Shown here piece after piece: positions 31,001 through 41,847 of a DNA stretch of 64,000 nt. How positions within the stretch are numbered: the stretch's first letter is position 1; each line of letters opens with the position of its first letter. This stretch comes from Sphingomonas sp. R647 (GTDB lineage: Bacteria; Pseudomonadota; Alphaproteobacteria; Sphingomonadales; Sphingomonadaceae): positions 248,001 through 312,000 of the forward strand of contig NZ_JAIQXT010000005.1 in assembly GCF_020177055.1 (NCBI RefSeq), in the 5' to 3' direction. The notes beneath the pieces are model-generated. The model searched no databases, was not told where the DNA came from, and worked only from the letters and a program-made list of their open reading frames with translations. A program made the position numbers and the translations under genes.

Positions 31001-31356
31001 TGGGCGCTCTCCGCACCCCCGCCGCGCAGGAGCGCGAGATCGAGACGCCGATCTGGCCGCGCGACCGCGCCTGCCCGCTGCGCGCCGACTTCGCGCCGAT
31101 GGCCCGGCCGATCGTCCTGCTCAGCTCCGGGGACAGGTGCATCGTCCCCCACCCCAGCGGGCACGAGGCCGTCGCCCCGATCGCACGCGGCACGCACCTG
31201 GCTTGGGCTCATGCGAAGCCGGTCGGCGACGTCGCGCTCGTTCAGTTCGGCGGCAACGGCGAACCGGACGGCCTGGTCACGATCCTTTCCCGCGCCGGCC
31301 TGCGCAGCCTGATCGCCGACCTGCAGGCGATCGACGCTCAACTGGGAGATCGCTGA
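31000..31356 (+). CDS. Hypothetical early protein
   Basis: The product has 118 residues from ATG 31000 (TGATG overlap with the GapR gene). It is mixed alpha/beta, with GDRCIVPHPSGHEAVAPI and VALVQFGGNGEPDGLVTILSRAGLRSLI. No family is recognised. It ends with TGATG to the next gene. Confidence 0.6.
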   Translation: MGALRTPAAQEREIETPIWPRDRACPLRADFAPMARPIVLLSSGDRCIVPHPSGHEAVAPIARGTHLAWAHAKPVGDVALVQFGGNGEPDGLVTILSRAGLRSLIADLQAIDAQLGDR

Positions 31357-31589
31357 TGTCCGAACCCGTACTCTACCCGGGCACGCCCCACGCCCTCGAT
31401 CGCGACGCGTATCGGGCGGGGGTCAATCCGCCGCAGCTGCTGCTCCAGCTCGAGGACATCGATCCTTTCTGGCGCACGCTCGGCGGCAGTACGACGGATC
31501 CATTCGGCTGCGGCGGCGAGACTTTCCGCCAGCGCGCAAAGGCCGACGCCCTCGGCATCGGATCGATCGCGACGGGTCACACCCGGTGA
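31356..31589 (+). CDS. Hypothetical early protein
   Basis: The product has 77 residues. It is fairly basic, with WRTLGGSTTDPFGCGGETFRQ, and is coupled by overlap to both neighbours (TGATG before, GTGA after). No family is recognised and no membrane segment is seen. Confidence 0.55.
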   Translation: MSEPVLYPGTPHALDRDAYRAGVNPPQLLLQLEDIDPFWRTLGGSTTDPFGCGGETFRQRAKADALGIGSIATGHTR

Positions 31590-31750
31590 AACCGAATCCT
31601 GGCCTCCTGCCCCCGGAGGCGATCGGCAAGCGCGTTCGCGTGCCCCTGGTCAATGGTGAGGAGCACGATTGGCCCGCCGACGGCAAGGGCGGTGCCAGCT
31701 GGGCCTGCACCGGCCACCCCTTCGACATCGCCAGCTACGAGGTGCTGTGA
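31586..31750 (+). CDS. 54-residue early protein
   Basis: GTG 31586 overlaps the preceding stop by 4 bp, and the stop overlaps the next ATG by one base. The product has IGKRVRVPLVNGEEHDWPAD and ASWACTGHPFDIASYEV. It is too short for strong codon evidence; the exact overlaps are the main support. Confidence 0.5.
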   Translation: MKPNPGLLPPEAIGKRVRVPLVNGEEHDWPADGKGGASWACTGHPFDIASYEVL

Positions 31751-31980
31751 TGCGCGCTGGGCCTTGGACAAAGCTGCGCGGCGACGGGACCGACCCGGTC
31801 CCCCCGGTCTGGACGAAGTACGAGGCGCGCCTGCGCAACGGGCAGCTCTGGACCGAGCTAGCCATTACGCCCTTCTGTATCGGCCTCGGCGCGCACCTGT
31901 TTCGTCATAGCGGAGTGGCGCTCGACCCGATCGCGATCCGCATAATCGCGTCCGTCGATCACGTTGCGGGGCGCGGGTAA
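31750..31980 (+). CDS. Hypothetical early protein
   Basis: The product has 76 residues. KLRGDGTDPVPPVWTKYEA and LRNGQLWTELAITPFCIG give a soluble, mixed fold. It is coupled by one-base overlaps to both neighbours. Not recognised. Confidence 0.55.
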   Translation: MRAGPWTKLRGDGTDPVPPVWTKYEARLRNGQLWTELAITPFCIGLGAHLFRHSGVALDPIAIRIIASVDHVAGRG

Positions 31981-32414
31981 TGGGCGACGCCCGCCCCGAG
32001 ACGATCGCCATGGTGGCAGAGTGGCAGCGGCGCGACGAGCTGTATTGGAATCCGCCCGAGCAGGAGCCGGACGACTTTCTCGATCGCTGGCTGCCCGCCG
32101 CCGCGCCGCATCTCGACGCGGGGTGGAACGGATATGGCCTCGCTCCCTCGAAGGAGATCGGCCTCCGTTACTGCATGGGCATGTCCGGCTCGCTCGAAAT
32201 GGTCAGCCGGACGGTGGCGCATGCCCAATGGATCATGCGGCGGGCCACCGCCCTGCACCGGCGCGGTTACCACCCCAATCCATTGACCACTGCGCGCCCG
32301 GAAATCCCGGTCGCGCAGCCCTTTCCGCCCCTGTCCCCCGAAATCGGCGCGCCAGCGGTAGCCCCCGCCGGCGCGCCTCGACCTCCCGCACCGGAGACCG
32401 TCCATGACCGTTAG
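31980..32414 (+). CDS. Hypothetical early protein
   Basis: The product has 144 residues. ETIAMVAEWQRRDELYWNP and KEIGLRYCMGMSGSLEMVSRTVAHAQ make a helical protein with a Pro/Ala-rich C-terminus. It overlaps the ParB-like gene by 11 bp. No family is recognised. Confidence 0.6.
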   Translation: MGDARPETIAMVAEWQRRDELYWNPPEQEPDDFLDRWLPAAAPHLDAGWNGYGLAPSKEIGLRYCMGMSGSLEMVSRTVAHAQWIMRRATALHRRGYHPNPLTTARPEIPVAQPFPPLSPEIGAPAVAPAGAPRPPAPETVHDR

Positions 32415-34431
32415 AACCTTCACTGCTGCACAGCTAGACGTATCGCCGTTCAACGTTCGCAAGGATCGCCGCGCGATCGAGAGCCTCGCCGGGCTTGAGG
32501 CGTCGATCCTGCGCGTCGGCCTGATCCTTCCCCTCGCCGTCCACCCCATGAAGGGGTCGAAGAAACACGGCGTGTTCGACGGGGGCCGCCGCTTCCGCGC
32601 CATTCGCAACCTGATCGGTCGCGGCGATCTGCCAACCGACTGGCCGATCGACGCCAGCGTGCGCGAGATCGAGAGCGAGGCACAGCTGCTGGAGATCTCC
32701 AGCGCCGCCGGTCTGCTCCACGTCGATCTGCTGCCCTGGGAGGTGATGGAGGGGCTGCGGCGCGCCACCAAGCGGGGCGCGACCCCTGAAGAAATCGCCG
32801 AGGTCACCGGCCAGAGCATCACCTGGGTGCGCCAGCACCTGCGCCTTGCCGATCTCGCCGAGCCGATCTTCGCCGCCTATGTCGCCGGCACGATCACGCA
32901 GGACCAGGCGCGCGCCTTCGCGGCGACCGCCGATCATCAGCTTCAGCTCGCCGCATGGGACGCGTACGGCCACCTGCCCACCTGGGACAAGACGGTCGCG
33001 AAGATCCATTTGCTGATGAAGGTCGGCGATCGCGAGGACCAGCGGCTGCTGCGCTTTGTCGGCGAGCAGGAGTTTCGCGCCGCCGGCGGCGTATTCGAAC
33101 TCGACCTGTTCGCCGAGGCGGCCGAGCATCGCGGCCACGTCGTCCAGCCCGGCCTGCTGCGCGAGCTGGCCGAGGCAAAGCTGGAGGGCGTTCGCGAAAG
33201 CCTGCGCCGCCGCACCGACCGCGCCGACCTGCGCTTCGCCGTCGAATATCCCCAGGCGCGCTATGGCGGCGTCGATCGCGATCTCGAGCTGGTACCGGCC
33301 CTCCACACCACCGGCGCCGACGCGACCCGTCTCGCCTACCTGATCGACGAACTGGTCGAGCTGGAATATCAGGCCAAGCGCGCCGAGGAGCCCGCGGCAA
33401 CCGCCGCCGCTGTCGAGGTCGCCGATTGCCGCAAAGAGATCGCCGCCATCGAAGAGCGCCGCGCGATCGAGCTTCCCGAGGGCGACATTTACGCCACCGT
33501 GCTGATCGAGGAATCGGGACAGATCGAGGCGCGCTGGTGGTGGGCCAGCCACAAAGCGAAGAAGGCGGCGGAGGAGCCCCAGCCGGAGCGCCTCGTCTCC
33601 GCCGGCCCGATCGGCGAGACGGTTGCCGCCCCCATCGCCCTGGCGGTCGATGCCGGGCAGGGATCGGCCAACCAGCAACAGGCCGATCACGCGGCAAAAG
33701 GTGAGCACGGTTTCACCCAGGAGGGTGTCCAGATCGTGCGCGCGGTGCGCCGCGAGATGCTGCGCGCCGCGCTGATCGGCGACTATGGCTGCGAAATCGG
33801 CCACGATTACCTGATCTGGGGTCTGCTGCGCCGCGAGCTGGGCGAGGGGCATGACCACCGCGCGATCGGCGCCCGCGGCCTTGCCCGTTCAGACGACGCC
33901 CCGCCCTTCACGATGCACGACGCGGTGCGGCGCGCGGTCGCGGAGACCCCTGCCCACGCGGCCTGGACCGCCCAGCTCGCCCAGCTGCGCGCGCACGCGG
34001 CGGTCGCCGAACGTGACCCGGTCGCGGCGTTCGCCGCGTTCCGGGACGAGACCGCAGAATGGAAGGAGTTCGCCGCCGCCGCCGTCGCTGGCATGGCGCT
34101 GGCAAGGACCGCCAACCTCGACGGCTATCGCCTCCCGATCCACGACCACCTGATCTGGGAAATGAGCCTCGACGACGACGCGGCGCTGCGCGAGTTGTGG
34201 GAGCCGACCGACGGCTTCATCGCCCTCCTGCCCCGGGCCAAGCGTCAGGAGATCGCCGATCCCCACCTCGATGAGGCGACCAGGCGCAAGCTGCCCGGGC
34301 TGAAGGCGGCCGAGACAATCGCCCCCGTCACCCGCGCACTCAAGCGCGTCTGCTGGGTCCACCCCGCCCTGCAGTTCCAGACGAGCGAACCCGCGTCGAT
34401 CGCGGCCGAGCTTGGTGAGGCGGCGGAATGA
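32404..34431 (+). CDS. ParB/Spo0J-like protein, 675 residues
   Basis: The N-terminal ParBc domain is clear: SPFNVRKDRRAIESLAGLEASI, RVGLILPLAVHP, then GVFDGGRRFRAI (the GERR-type CTP-binding motif), ELLEISSAAGL..., followed by an HTH at about 117-160 (ATPEEIAEVTGQSITWVRQHLRLADL). The region beyond residue 250 is long, acidic and not found in chromosomal ParB (about 300 residues). Similar large ParB-like proteins occur on plasmids and integrative elements. Role here could be partition, transcription control or replication. It overlaps its neighbours by 11 and 4 bp. Confidence 0.85.
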   Translation: MTVRTFTAAQLDVSPFNVRKDRRAIESLAGLEASILRVGLILPLAVHPMKGSKKHGVFDGGRRFRAIRNLIGRGDLPTDWPIDASVREIESEAQLLEISSAAGLLHVDLLPWEVMEGLRRATKRGATPEEIAEVTGQSITWVRQHLRLADLAEPIFAAYVAGTITQDQARAFAATADHQLQLAAWDAYGHLPTWDKTVAKIHLLMKVGDREDQRLLRFVGEQEFRAAGGVFELDLFAEAAEHRGHVVQPGLLRELAEAKLEGVRESLRRRTDRADLRFAVEYPQARYGGVDRDLELVPALHTTGADATRLAYLIDELVELEYQAKRAEEPAATAAAVEVADCRKEIAAIEERRAIELPEGDIYATVLIEESGQIEARWWWASHKAKKAAEEPQPERLVSAGPIGETVAAPIALAVDAGQGSANQQQADHAAKGEHGFTQEGVQIVRAVRREMLRAALIGDYGCEIGHDYLIWGLLRRELGEGHDHRAIGARGLARSDDAPPFTMHDAVRRAVAETPAHAAWTAQLAQLRAHAAVAERDPVAAFAAFRDETAEWKEFAAAAVAGMALARTANLDGYRLPIHDHLIWEMSLDDDAALRELWEPTDGFIALLPRAKRQEIADPHLDEATRRKLPGLKAAETIAPVTRALKRVCWVHPALQFQTSEPASIAAELGEAAE

Positions 34432-34700
34432 GCGCCTCTCAGCCCCTCCCGATGCCGTGCGACTGCGTTGCCAATTTCAACAAGTCGCTGCTCGAGCATA
34501 ACACGCGCATAGTCGGGACGCTCGGGATCCCGCGCGACAGCAGCCCTTGGTATACCAGGCCGACGATCCAAACAGAGAAGATCGAGACCCGCAAACGCGG
34601 TGGCCCCGCGATCGTTCTTCCGACCTTCTGCCCGTTTTGTGGCGAGCGGTACGAAGCTGCACCCGCAATTCCGGCCGTCAGTGGCGGTTCACCGGAATGA
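34428..34700 (+). CDS. Small zinc-ribbon-like protein
   Basis: The product has 90 residues. CDC near residue 11 and CPFCGERYEA near residue 69 provide four Cys that could form a split zinc ribbon. ETRKRGGPAIVLPTFCPFC is a pattern I have seen in phage early proteins of unknown role. It overlaps by 4 bp on both sides. Confidence 0.6.
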   Translation: MSASQPLPMPCDCVANFNKSLLEHNTRIVGTLGIPRDSSPWYTRPTIQTEKIETRKRGGPAIVLPTFCPFCGERYEAAPAIPAVSGGSPE

Positions 34701-35458
34701 CCCACGCGCTTGAACAGCGAGAGGCGATTGCGCGGGCGCTTTTTCAGCGTTTCAAAGAGCGGGCAGCTTCCCGCCTGCCCGAGCCGCAGCCCGGCAGCTA
34801 CGCGCTGGACCACTGGGAAAACCTTCCGCTGTCGTTCAAGCGCGACTTCTATCTCGATGCCGACGCCATTCTCGCCCTCACGCCGTCACCCTGTATCGAG
34901 CGGGCGGTTGTCGATCGGGCCGTCGAGCATGGCCGGTCGTGCCTGAGCACGATTTCGAGCGACACAAAGCACGTACAAATTGAAAGAGCGGCGCTGCGCA
35001 CATTGCTCAGCTACGCAACCGAGACAAACGCTTATCCGGCCGCCGCTCGCCAAATAGAGATCCTACGTCGGGCGCTGGCGTGGCACGGCGATGCTCTGCG
35101 CATGGCGACAACACGCGAAGAGTGGCAGCAGGAGATCGACGCCGCGCTGGTCTGGGTGCGGCAGAACCCGGAAGAGGGTTACCCGTCGTTCCCCTCCTTC
35201 ACCGCGCGGGAGTATCTGCCTGAAGCGCTCCCCGGCCATTGGGCCACCGCCGAGGGACGCGACATGGCCCTGCGTTCGCTCGATGATCCTAATATCGCGC
35301 CCAGCCGAGCGCGCGTGCCTGACTTGGCGCTGGCGAATGCGGTCTTTCTCACCCCTCACATCGCGAACCTGACAGACGCGAAAGAGCGCATCCGCTGGCT
35401 ATCCGCCATGCTCGCAGTCGCGACCGGTTTCTCTCCAATTCCGGAGGGTCCCCGATGA
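34697..35458 (+). CDS. Hypothetical early protein, 253 residues
   Basis: The product starts at ATG 34697 (ATGA overlap). It is soluble and helical, with EQREAIARALFQRFKERAA, LPLSFKRDFYLDADAIL (a stretch often seen in small phage proteins) and two later helical modules. Base composition is slightly lower in GC than its neighbours around 34.95-35.1 kb. It overlaps the ATPase gene by 4 bp, suggesting joint function. No family is assigned. Confidence 0.6.
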   Translation: MTHALEQREAIARALFQRFKERAASRLPEPQPGSYALDHWENLPLSFKRDFYLDADAILALTPSPCIERAVVDRAVEHGRSCLSTISSDTKHVQIERAALRTLLSYATETNAYPAAARQIEILRRALAWHGDALRMATTREEWQQEIDAALVWVRQNPEEGYPSFPSFTAREYLPEALPGHWATAEGRDMALRSLDDPNIAPSRARVPDLALANAVFLTPHIANLTDAKERIRWLSAMLAVATGFSPIPEGPR

Positions 35459-37239
35459 CCGCCCTCCTCGACACCTCAAAACTGATCGTCGGCGCCACCG
35501 GCTCGGGCAAGACCGTAACCGCAAAAGACGAAGTCGATCAGCTGCTCGCCCAGAATCGCCACGTCGCGATCGTCGATCCGACCGGCGTCTGGTGGGGCAT
35601 GCGCGCGGATCCTTCGGGCGATCCGAACGGGGCGCAGCTCTACATCTTCGGCGGCGCGCATGGCGACATCGCGATCACGGCCGACCAGGGCGCCGCGATC
35701 GCGCGCATCATCGTAGAGCAGCGGGTGTCCGCGATCGTCGATCTGTCGGCGATCGAGACCAGCAAGAACTGGCGGCGCTTCATGCGCGACTTCGTCGCCG
35801 AGCTGCGTCGCAAGCCGCGCGGCAACTTCCACCTGGTGATGGACGAGGCTGACGAGTTCGCGGCCGAGCGCCCCGCCGACGATATCGGCTTCGCGCTGCG
35901 CGAGGATCTGATCTGGATCGCCAAGCGCGGCCGCGTCGCCGGGTTCGTGCCCACCTGGATCACGCAACGCACAGCCGAGATCGCCAAGGCGGTGATCAGC
36001 CAGGCGCAGACGATCGTCGCCCACCAGCTGATCGCCCCGACCGACCGCAAGGCGATCGACGATTACCTGAAGGGCCACGGCACGCCCGAGGCGCGCCGCG
36101 AAGTGATGGCCAGCCTCGCCGGACTCGGCCGAGGCGAGCGCTGGATCTATTCCCCGGCTGAAGGCGTGCTCGAGCGTGGCACCACCACGCCGCTCGCGAC
36201 CTTCGACAGCTCGCGCACGCCCGAGCCGGGCGAGACACCGCTCGAGGCGCGCCCGCTTGCCGCTCTCGACACCAGCGCGATCGCCGCCGCGCTGGCGCCA
36301 AAGCCAGAAAGCCAGAATTCTGGCTTTCCCGACGACACCATTCCGGCCGACCCCGTCGCGGCATACCGCAAGGGTGGTGATGTCGCGGCGATGTTGATTG
36401 AGCGCGACGCGGAGATCGCTGACCTCAAGGCCACAAACGCGCTGACGGAGGCGAGGGCCATGGAGATCGCCCGCGAGCGAGACACCGCCCGCGCACGGGC
36501 TCACACCTACAAGCTGCAGCGCGACTTCCTGATCTACAAGTTGAAGGACGTACGGGAGGCCGCTTGGGCGTCAGCAGCTGATTTCGATCGCTTCGGGTCG
36601 TCAGAGATGGCTGAAGAACGCGCTACAATCGACGCGATCTTCGCCGGCAAAAAAACGAAATCCACCCCGGCACCGGGCCGTCAATCCGCGCCGAAGGTGG
36701 AGGGCGCACCCGCAGGCGGCAATAGTGCCACGCGGCAACCTGCGGGCGCGCCTGCCCTTTCCGGCCTGGCCCAGATGAGCCGTCGCCTGATCGAGACGCT
36801 CGCGCGCTTCTACCCTCGCGCCATCCCGATCGAGCACGCCGCCACGATCGCGAAGGTCGGCATTAAGTCGAGCCAGTGGGCGCACCACTTCCGCGAATTC
36901 CAGGGCAGCGGCGTGGTCGAACAGATCCACAACGGTAACTGGCGGATCAGCACAGATGGCGCGAACGCGCTCGCCTTGGCTGAGGTCCCCGATTCCCGCG
37001 AGCAGCTCGTCGCGTTCTGGGTCGCCGCGTTCCAGCCCGCGATCGGGCGCATGCTTCAGGCGCTGGTCGATGCCGGCGAGTGGCTGACCCGCGCCGAGAT
37101 CTGCGAGCGCTCGGGCGTCAGCCCGACCTCGAGCACCGTCGGCGCCGGGCTGAAGGAGCTGCGCGATCACGGCCTGCTCGACGCGGACGATCGTGCCGGC
37201 ACCTTTCGCGCGGTCGACATCCTCGTGGTGCCCTTCTGA
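35455..37239 (+). CDS. HerA/FtsK-like ATPase with C-terminal winged helices
   Basis: The product has 594 residues. Walker A GATGSGKT is at 13-20, and Walker B FHLVMDEADE at 125-132, followed by WITQRTAEIAKAVISQAQT, the sensor region of HerA-type DNA translocases. Residues about 310-390 are a charged coiled coil. The C-terminal 150 residues contain two winged-helix-like domains (LIETLARFYPRAIPIEHAATIAKVG; RAEICERSGVSPTSSTVGAGL). HerA translocases act with NurA nucleases or in packaging and conjugation. Here no NurA is seen; a replication or host-DNA processing role is possible. Confidence 0.82.
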   Translation: MTALLDTSKLIVGATGSGKTVTAKDEVDQLLAQNRHVAIVDPTGVWWGMRADPSGDPNGAQLYIFGGAHGDIAITADQGAAIARIIVEQRVSAIVDLSAIETSKNWRRFMRDFVAELRRKPRGNFHLVMDEADEFAAERPADDIGFALREDLIWIAKRGRVAGFVPTWITQRTAEIAKAVISQAQTIVAHQLIAPTDRKAIDDYLKGHGTPEARREVMASLAGLGRGERWIYSPAEGVLERGTTTPLATFDSSRTPEPGETPLEARPLAALDTSAIAAALAPKPESQNSGFPDDTIPADPVAAYRKGGDVAAMLIERDAEIADLKATNALTEARAMEIARERDTARARAHTYKLQRDFLIYKLKDVREAAWASAADFDRFGSSEMAEERATIDAIFAGKKTKSTPAPGRQSAPKVEGAPAGGNSATRQPAGAPALSGLAQMSRRLIETLARFYPRAIPIEHAATIAKVGIKSSQWAHHFREFQGSGVVEQIHNGNWRISTDGANALALAEVPDSREQLVAFWVAAFQPAIGRMLQALVDAGEWLTRAEICERSGVSPTSSTVGAGLKELRDHGLLDADDRAGTFRAVDILVVPF

Positions 37240-37484
37240 TGCCCTGCCAAAACGTGACCCTGCCCGATGGAGGCCGCGCGATCGTCTGCGGCCCCCGGCC
37301 GCGCCAGGCGCGCTGCGCGTGCGGAGCGCTCGCCCCTTTGCTCTGCGACTGGAAGATGCCCCGCAATCGCAGCGGCACCTGCGACCGGCCGATCTGCGCG
37401 AGCTGCGCGACATCACCGGCGCCGGACAAGGATCTCTGCCCCGAACACGCCTCGGCGTGGCTTCAATGGAAGGCCAGCCGGTGA
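37239..37484 (+). CDS. Cys-rich zinc-binding protein
   Basis: The product has 81 residues, starting by TGATG overlap. Nine or so Cys/His are spaced as CxC...C, CDRPICASC and LCPEH, consistent with a treble-clef or split zinc finger. It sits between the ATPase and the excisionase candidate. Not recognised. Confidence 0.6.
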   Translation: MPCQNVTLPDGGRAIVCGPRPRQARCACGALAPLLCDWKMPRNRSGTCDRPICASCATSPAPDKDLCPEHASAWLQWKASR

Positions 37485-37693
37485 CGCGGCTCAACCTCTT
37501 CATCGGATCCACGCCGGATGCGCTTCGCGAAGCCGAAGAGGCCGCGCTGCGCGACCTCGTCCATCGCTTTCCGACGCTGGGCATCCAGCTCGAGTCCGCC
37601 CTGCGTGCCGCCTATCGCCGCGCACTCTTCGACGCCGGCGTCATCCCGCGCGACTCCCCACTGCTCAACACCAGCCAGCGAGCCTTGCCATGA
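37481..37693 (+). CDS. 70-residue hypothetical protein
   Basis: GTG 37481 overlaps the previous stop by 4 bp. The product is helical (ALREAEEAALRDLVHRFPTLG, then LESALRAAYRRALFDAGV). It overlaps the AlpA-like gene by 4 bp. No family is recognised. Confidence 0.55.
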   Translation: MTRLNLFIGSTPDALREAEEAALRDLVHRFPTLGIQLESALRAAYRRALFDAGVIPRDSPLLNTSQRALP

Positions 37694-37917
37694 ACCAGGA
37701 ACCCATCGCGCCCGCCGCCAATGCGCCGCACGGTCGCTTTCTCAGCATGAAGGACGTCGTTGCTGACAGCGGGCTCTCGAAGCGCACGATCAACCGCCTC
37801 CATCTGGCCCGCCAGTTTCCGCCGAAGCGCAAGCTGAGCGGCAACCGAATCGGGTGGTTCGAGAGCGACTATCTCGCGTGGAAACTCACCCGGGCCAGCG
37901 CGATCGACGACGGCTGA
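37690..37917 (+). CDS. AlpA-like excisionase / MerR-type HTH
   Basis: The product has 75 residues. FLSMKDVVADSGLSKRTINRLHLARQFPPKRKL, then GNRIGWFESDYLAWKL is the AlpA/MerR-type winged helix of excisionases. It is the last rightward gene of the prophage and probably directs excision or controls an integrase. In many temperate elements the integrase follows such a gene; here chromosomal sequence follows, so the integrase, if present, is elsewhere. Confidence 0.8.
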   Translation: MNQEPIAPAANAPHGRFLSMKDVVADSGLSKRTINRLHLARQFPPKRKLSGNRIGWFESDYLAWKLTRASAIDDG

Positions 37918-38188
37918 AGAACCCAGACCGGGGGCGCTATCGGGGGCACTCGCCCGCCCCATCACCAAATCAGCTATGTTTTTTCAGGGGGTTAGTCATG
38001 CAGTTCGGTTCGAACTCGGGGAGCCAGCCTTTTTCCGACATTGCCGGAACCGGCCACCCGCCCGCGCCCCTTGCGCTGAGCGGGTTTCTGTCGTTTCGTT
38101 CAGCTCAGGGACATTTGGCCTATGCTGTTCGTTGTCATCGCAGCATCGGCACGATTCGCCGCAGAACGAAGCACTTAGGAGGAAAATG
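37918..38188. other. Prophage-chromosome junction region, no gene seen
   Basis: These 271 bp hold no convincing gene. The right attachment site should lie here, or slightly before. GC drops around 37963-37990 (CAAATCAGCTATGTTTTTTC), and a TTCGAAC at 38009-38015 recalls a tRNA T-loop, but its flanks do not pair, so no tRNA end can be claimed. The 3' part must hold the promoter of the following lipoprotein gene. Confidence 0.5.
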
Positions 38189-38776
38189 ATGTCCAGCAGA
38201 CACGCACGCCGTTCGCGGATTGCGGCGGCCGCGCTTGCGCTTGCCAGCGCGAGCGTGCTCGCATCCTGCGCCACCCCGACGCCCTATCAGCCGGCGACCG
38301 GCATGGGCATGTCGCGCACCGGATATTGGGACGAACAGATCGAGAGCGATCGTTTCCGCGTCACCTTTGCCGGCAACAGCATGACGTCGCGCGAGACGGT
38401 CGAGCGCTATCTGCTCTATCGCGCCGCGCAGCTGACGGTGGAGCGCGGTGGCGACCATTTCATCCTGTCCGACCGCGACACCGAGAAGAAGTCGCGCACC
38501 TATGCGACGACCAGCCCGTTCAGCAGCGGCCCGTGGGGCGGCTGGGGTCCGTCGTGGCGCTATTACGGCCCGCGCTGGGGCTGGCGCAGTTGGAGCCCAT
38601 GGGGCGGCGATCCGTTCTTTGACCGCGACATCGATATCCGCACCGTCGAACGCTATGAGGCGAGCGCGGAGATCGTGATCGGCAAGGGCCGCAAGCCCGA
38701 CAATGTCCGCGCGTTCAATGCGCGCGAGGTGATCGAGAATCTGGGCGCGTCGATCGCGCCGCAGCGTCCGCGGTGA
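38189..38776 (+). CDS. Lipoprotein of the CC0125/CC1285 type
   Basis: The product has 195 residues. ATG 38189 is favoured over 38186 because AGGAGG (38177-38182) is then 6 nt away. A signal sequence ends in a lipobox LASC. The mature part has YWDEQIESDRFRVTFAGNSMTSRETVERYLLYRAAQLT, the conserved feature of this family of alphaproteobacterial lipoproteins, a loop rich in Trp, Gly and Pro, and a C-terminal ARSAEIVIGKG-like strand. Envelope function unknown. It is chromosomal. Confidence 0.85.
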   Translation: MSSRHARRSRIAAAALALASASVLASCATPTPYQPATGMGMSRTGYWDEQIESDRFRVTFAGNSMTSRETVERYLLYRAAQLTVERGGDHFILSDRDTEKKSRTYATTSPFSSGPWGGWGPSWRYYGPRWGWRSWSPWGGDPFFDRDIDIRTVERYEASAEIVIGKGRKPDNVRAFNAREVIENLGASIAPQRPR

Positions 38777-38792
38777 GGTGATCGCATAGAAG

Positions 38793-38922
38793 CTCCCCTC
38801 CCTGGAAGGGAGGGGCTGGGGGTGGGTTGGCCGCAGTTTGCGGCGACCGATCGGCACTGGCTTCGATCGAGTGCCCGGCGGAGAGCCACCCACCCCTAAC
38901 CCCTCCCTTCCAGGGAGGGGGA
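38793..38922. repeat. Inverted pair of a Sphingomonas-type intergenic repeat
   Basis: A 39-bp unit at 38793-38831 and its near-perfect inverted copy at 38884-38922 flank 52 bp. Each unit contains its own palindrome CCCTCCCTGGAAGGGAGGG followed by a G-rich part. The arrangement is like bacterial BIMEs. From experience with sphingomonad genomes such units are common in intergenic DNA, but that cannot be verified here. Confidence 0.75.
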
Positions 38923-38927
38923 CATAG

Positions 38928-38964
38928 AAAAAGGGCCGCCCGGTCAGACCGGGCGGCCCTTTTT
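38928..38964. terminator. Bidirectional intrinsic terminator
   Basis: A perfect 17-bp stem, from the A-run at 38928 to the T-run ending at 38964, with loop CAG, contains GGGCCGCCCGGT/ACCGGGCGGCCC. A-run before and T-run after allow termination in both directions, for the lipoprotein gene from the left and secA from the right. Confidence 0.9.
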
Positions 38965-38985
38965 CATGTCAGCGCTGGGTGACGA

Positions 38986-41727
<2,742 letters not shown>

Positions 41728-41847
41728 GATGATTTCCAGTCGTGTGAAATTGCAGGGTGTGCGCCCGCGTCGCGAGCGCCAACGATTCGAATGCGAAATG
41801 GATGCCAGCCGCAGGCCCCAGACAGGGACAGGCGGCGGCGCGCGCGG

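Larger units (their letters stand above)
1..37917. mobile_element. P2-like myoviral prophage, left end outside the window
   Basis: A nearly complete set of P2-type morphogenesis genes (Q, P, O, N, M, L, X, R, S, J, I, H, V, W, FI, FII, E, E', T, U, D) is present with intact reading frames, together with a lysis cassette, repressor/Cro pair and Ogr activator. The right end is placed after the AlpA-like gene because the next gene (38189) is an ordinary chromosomal lipoprotein. The left end is not reached: an adenine methylase gene is cut by the window edge. No integrase or transposase gene is seen, so it may lie to the left. The exact attachment site cannot be defined without the other end. Confidence 0.93.

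Noticed and set aside
38001..38025. Possible tRNA 3' end (TTCGAAC) as attachment site
   Set aside because: The five bases on each side do not pair as a T-stem and no acceptor stem or CCA follows at the proper distance.
37854..38189. Frame running from the AlpA-like gene into the junction
   Set aside because: The start lies inside the AlpA gene in another frame, and the product is low-complexity with no ribosome site.
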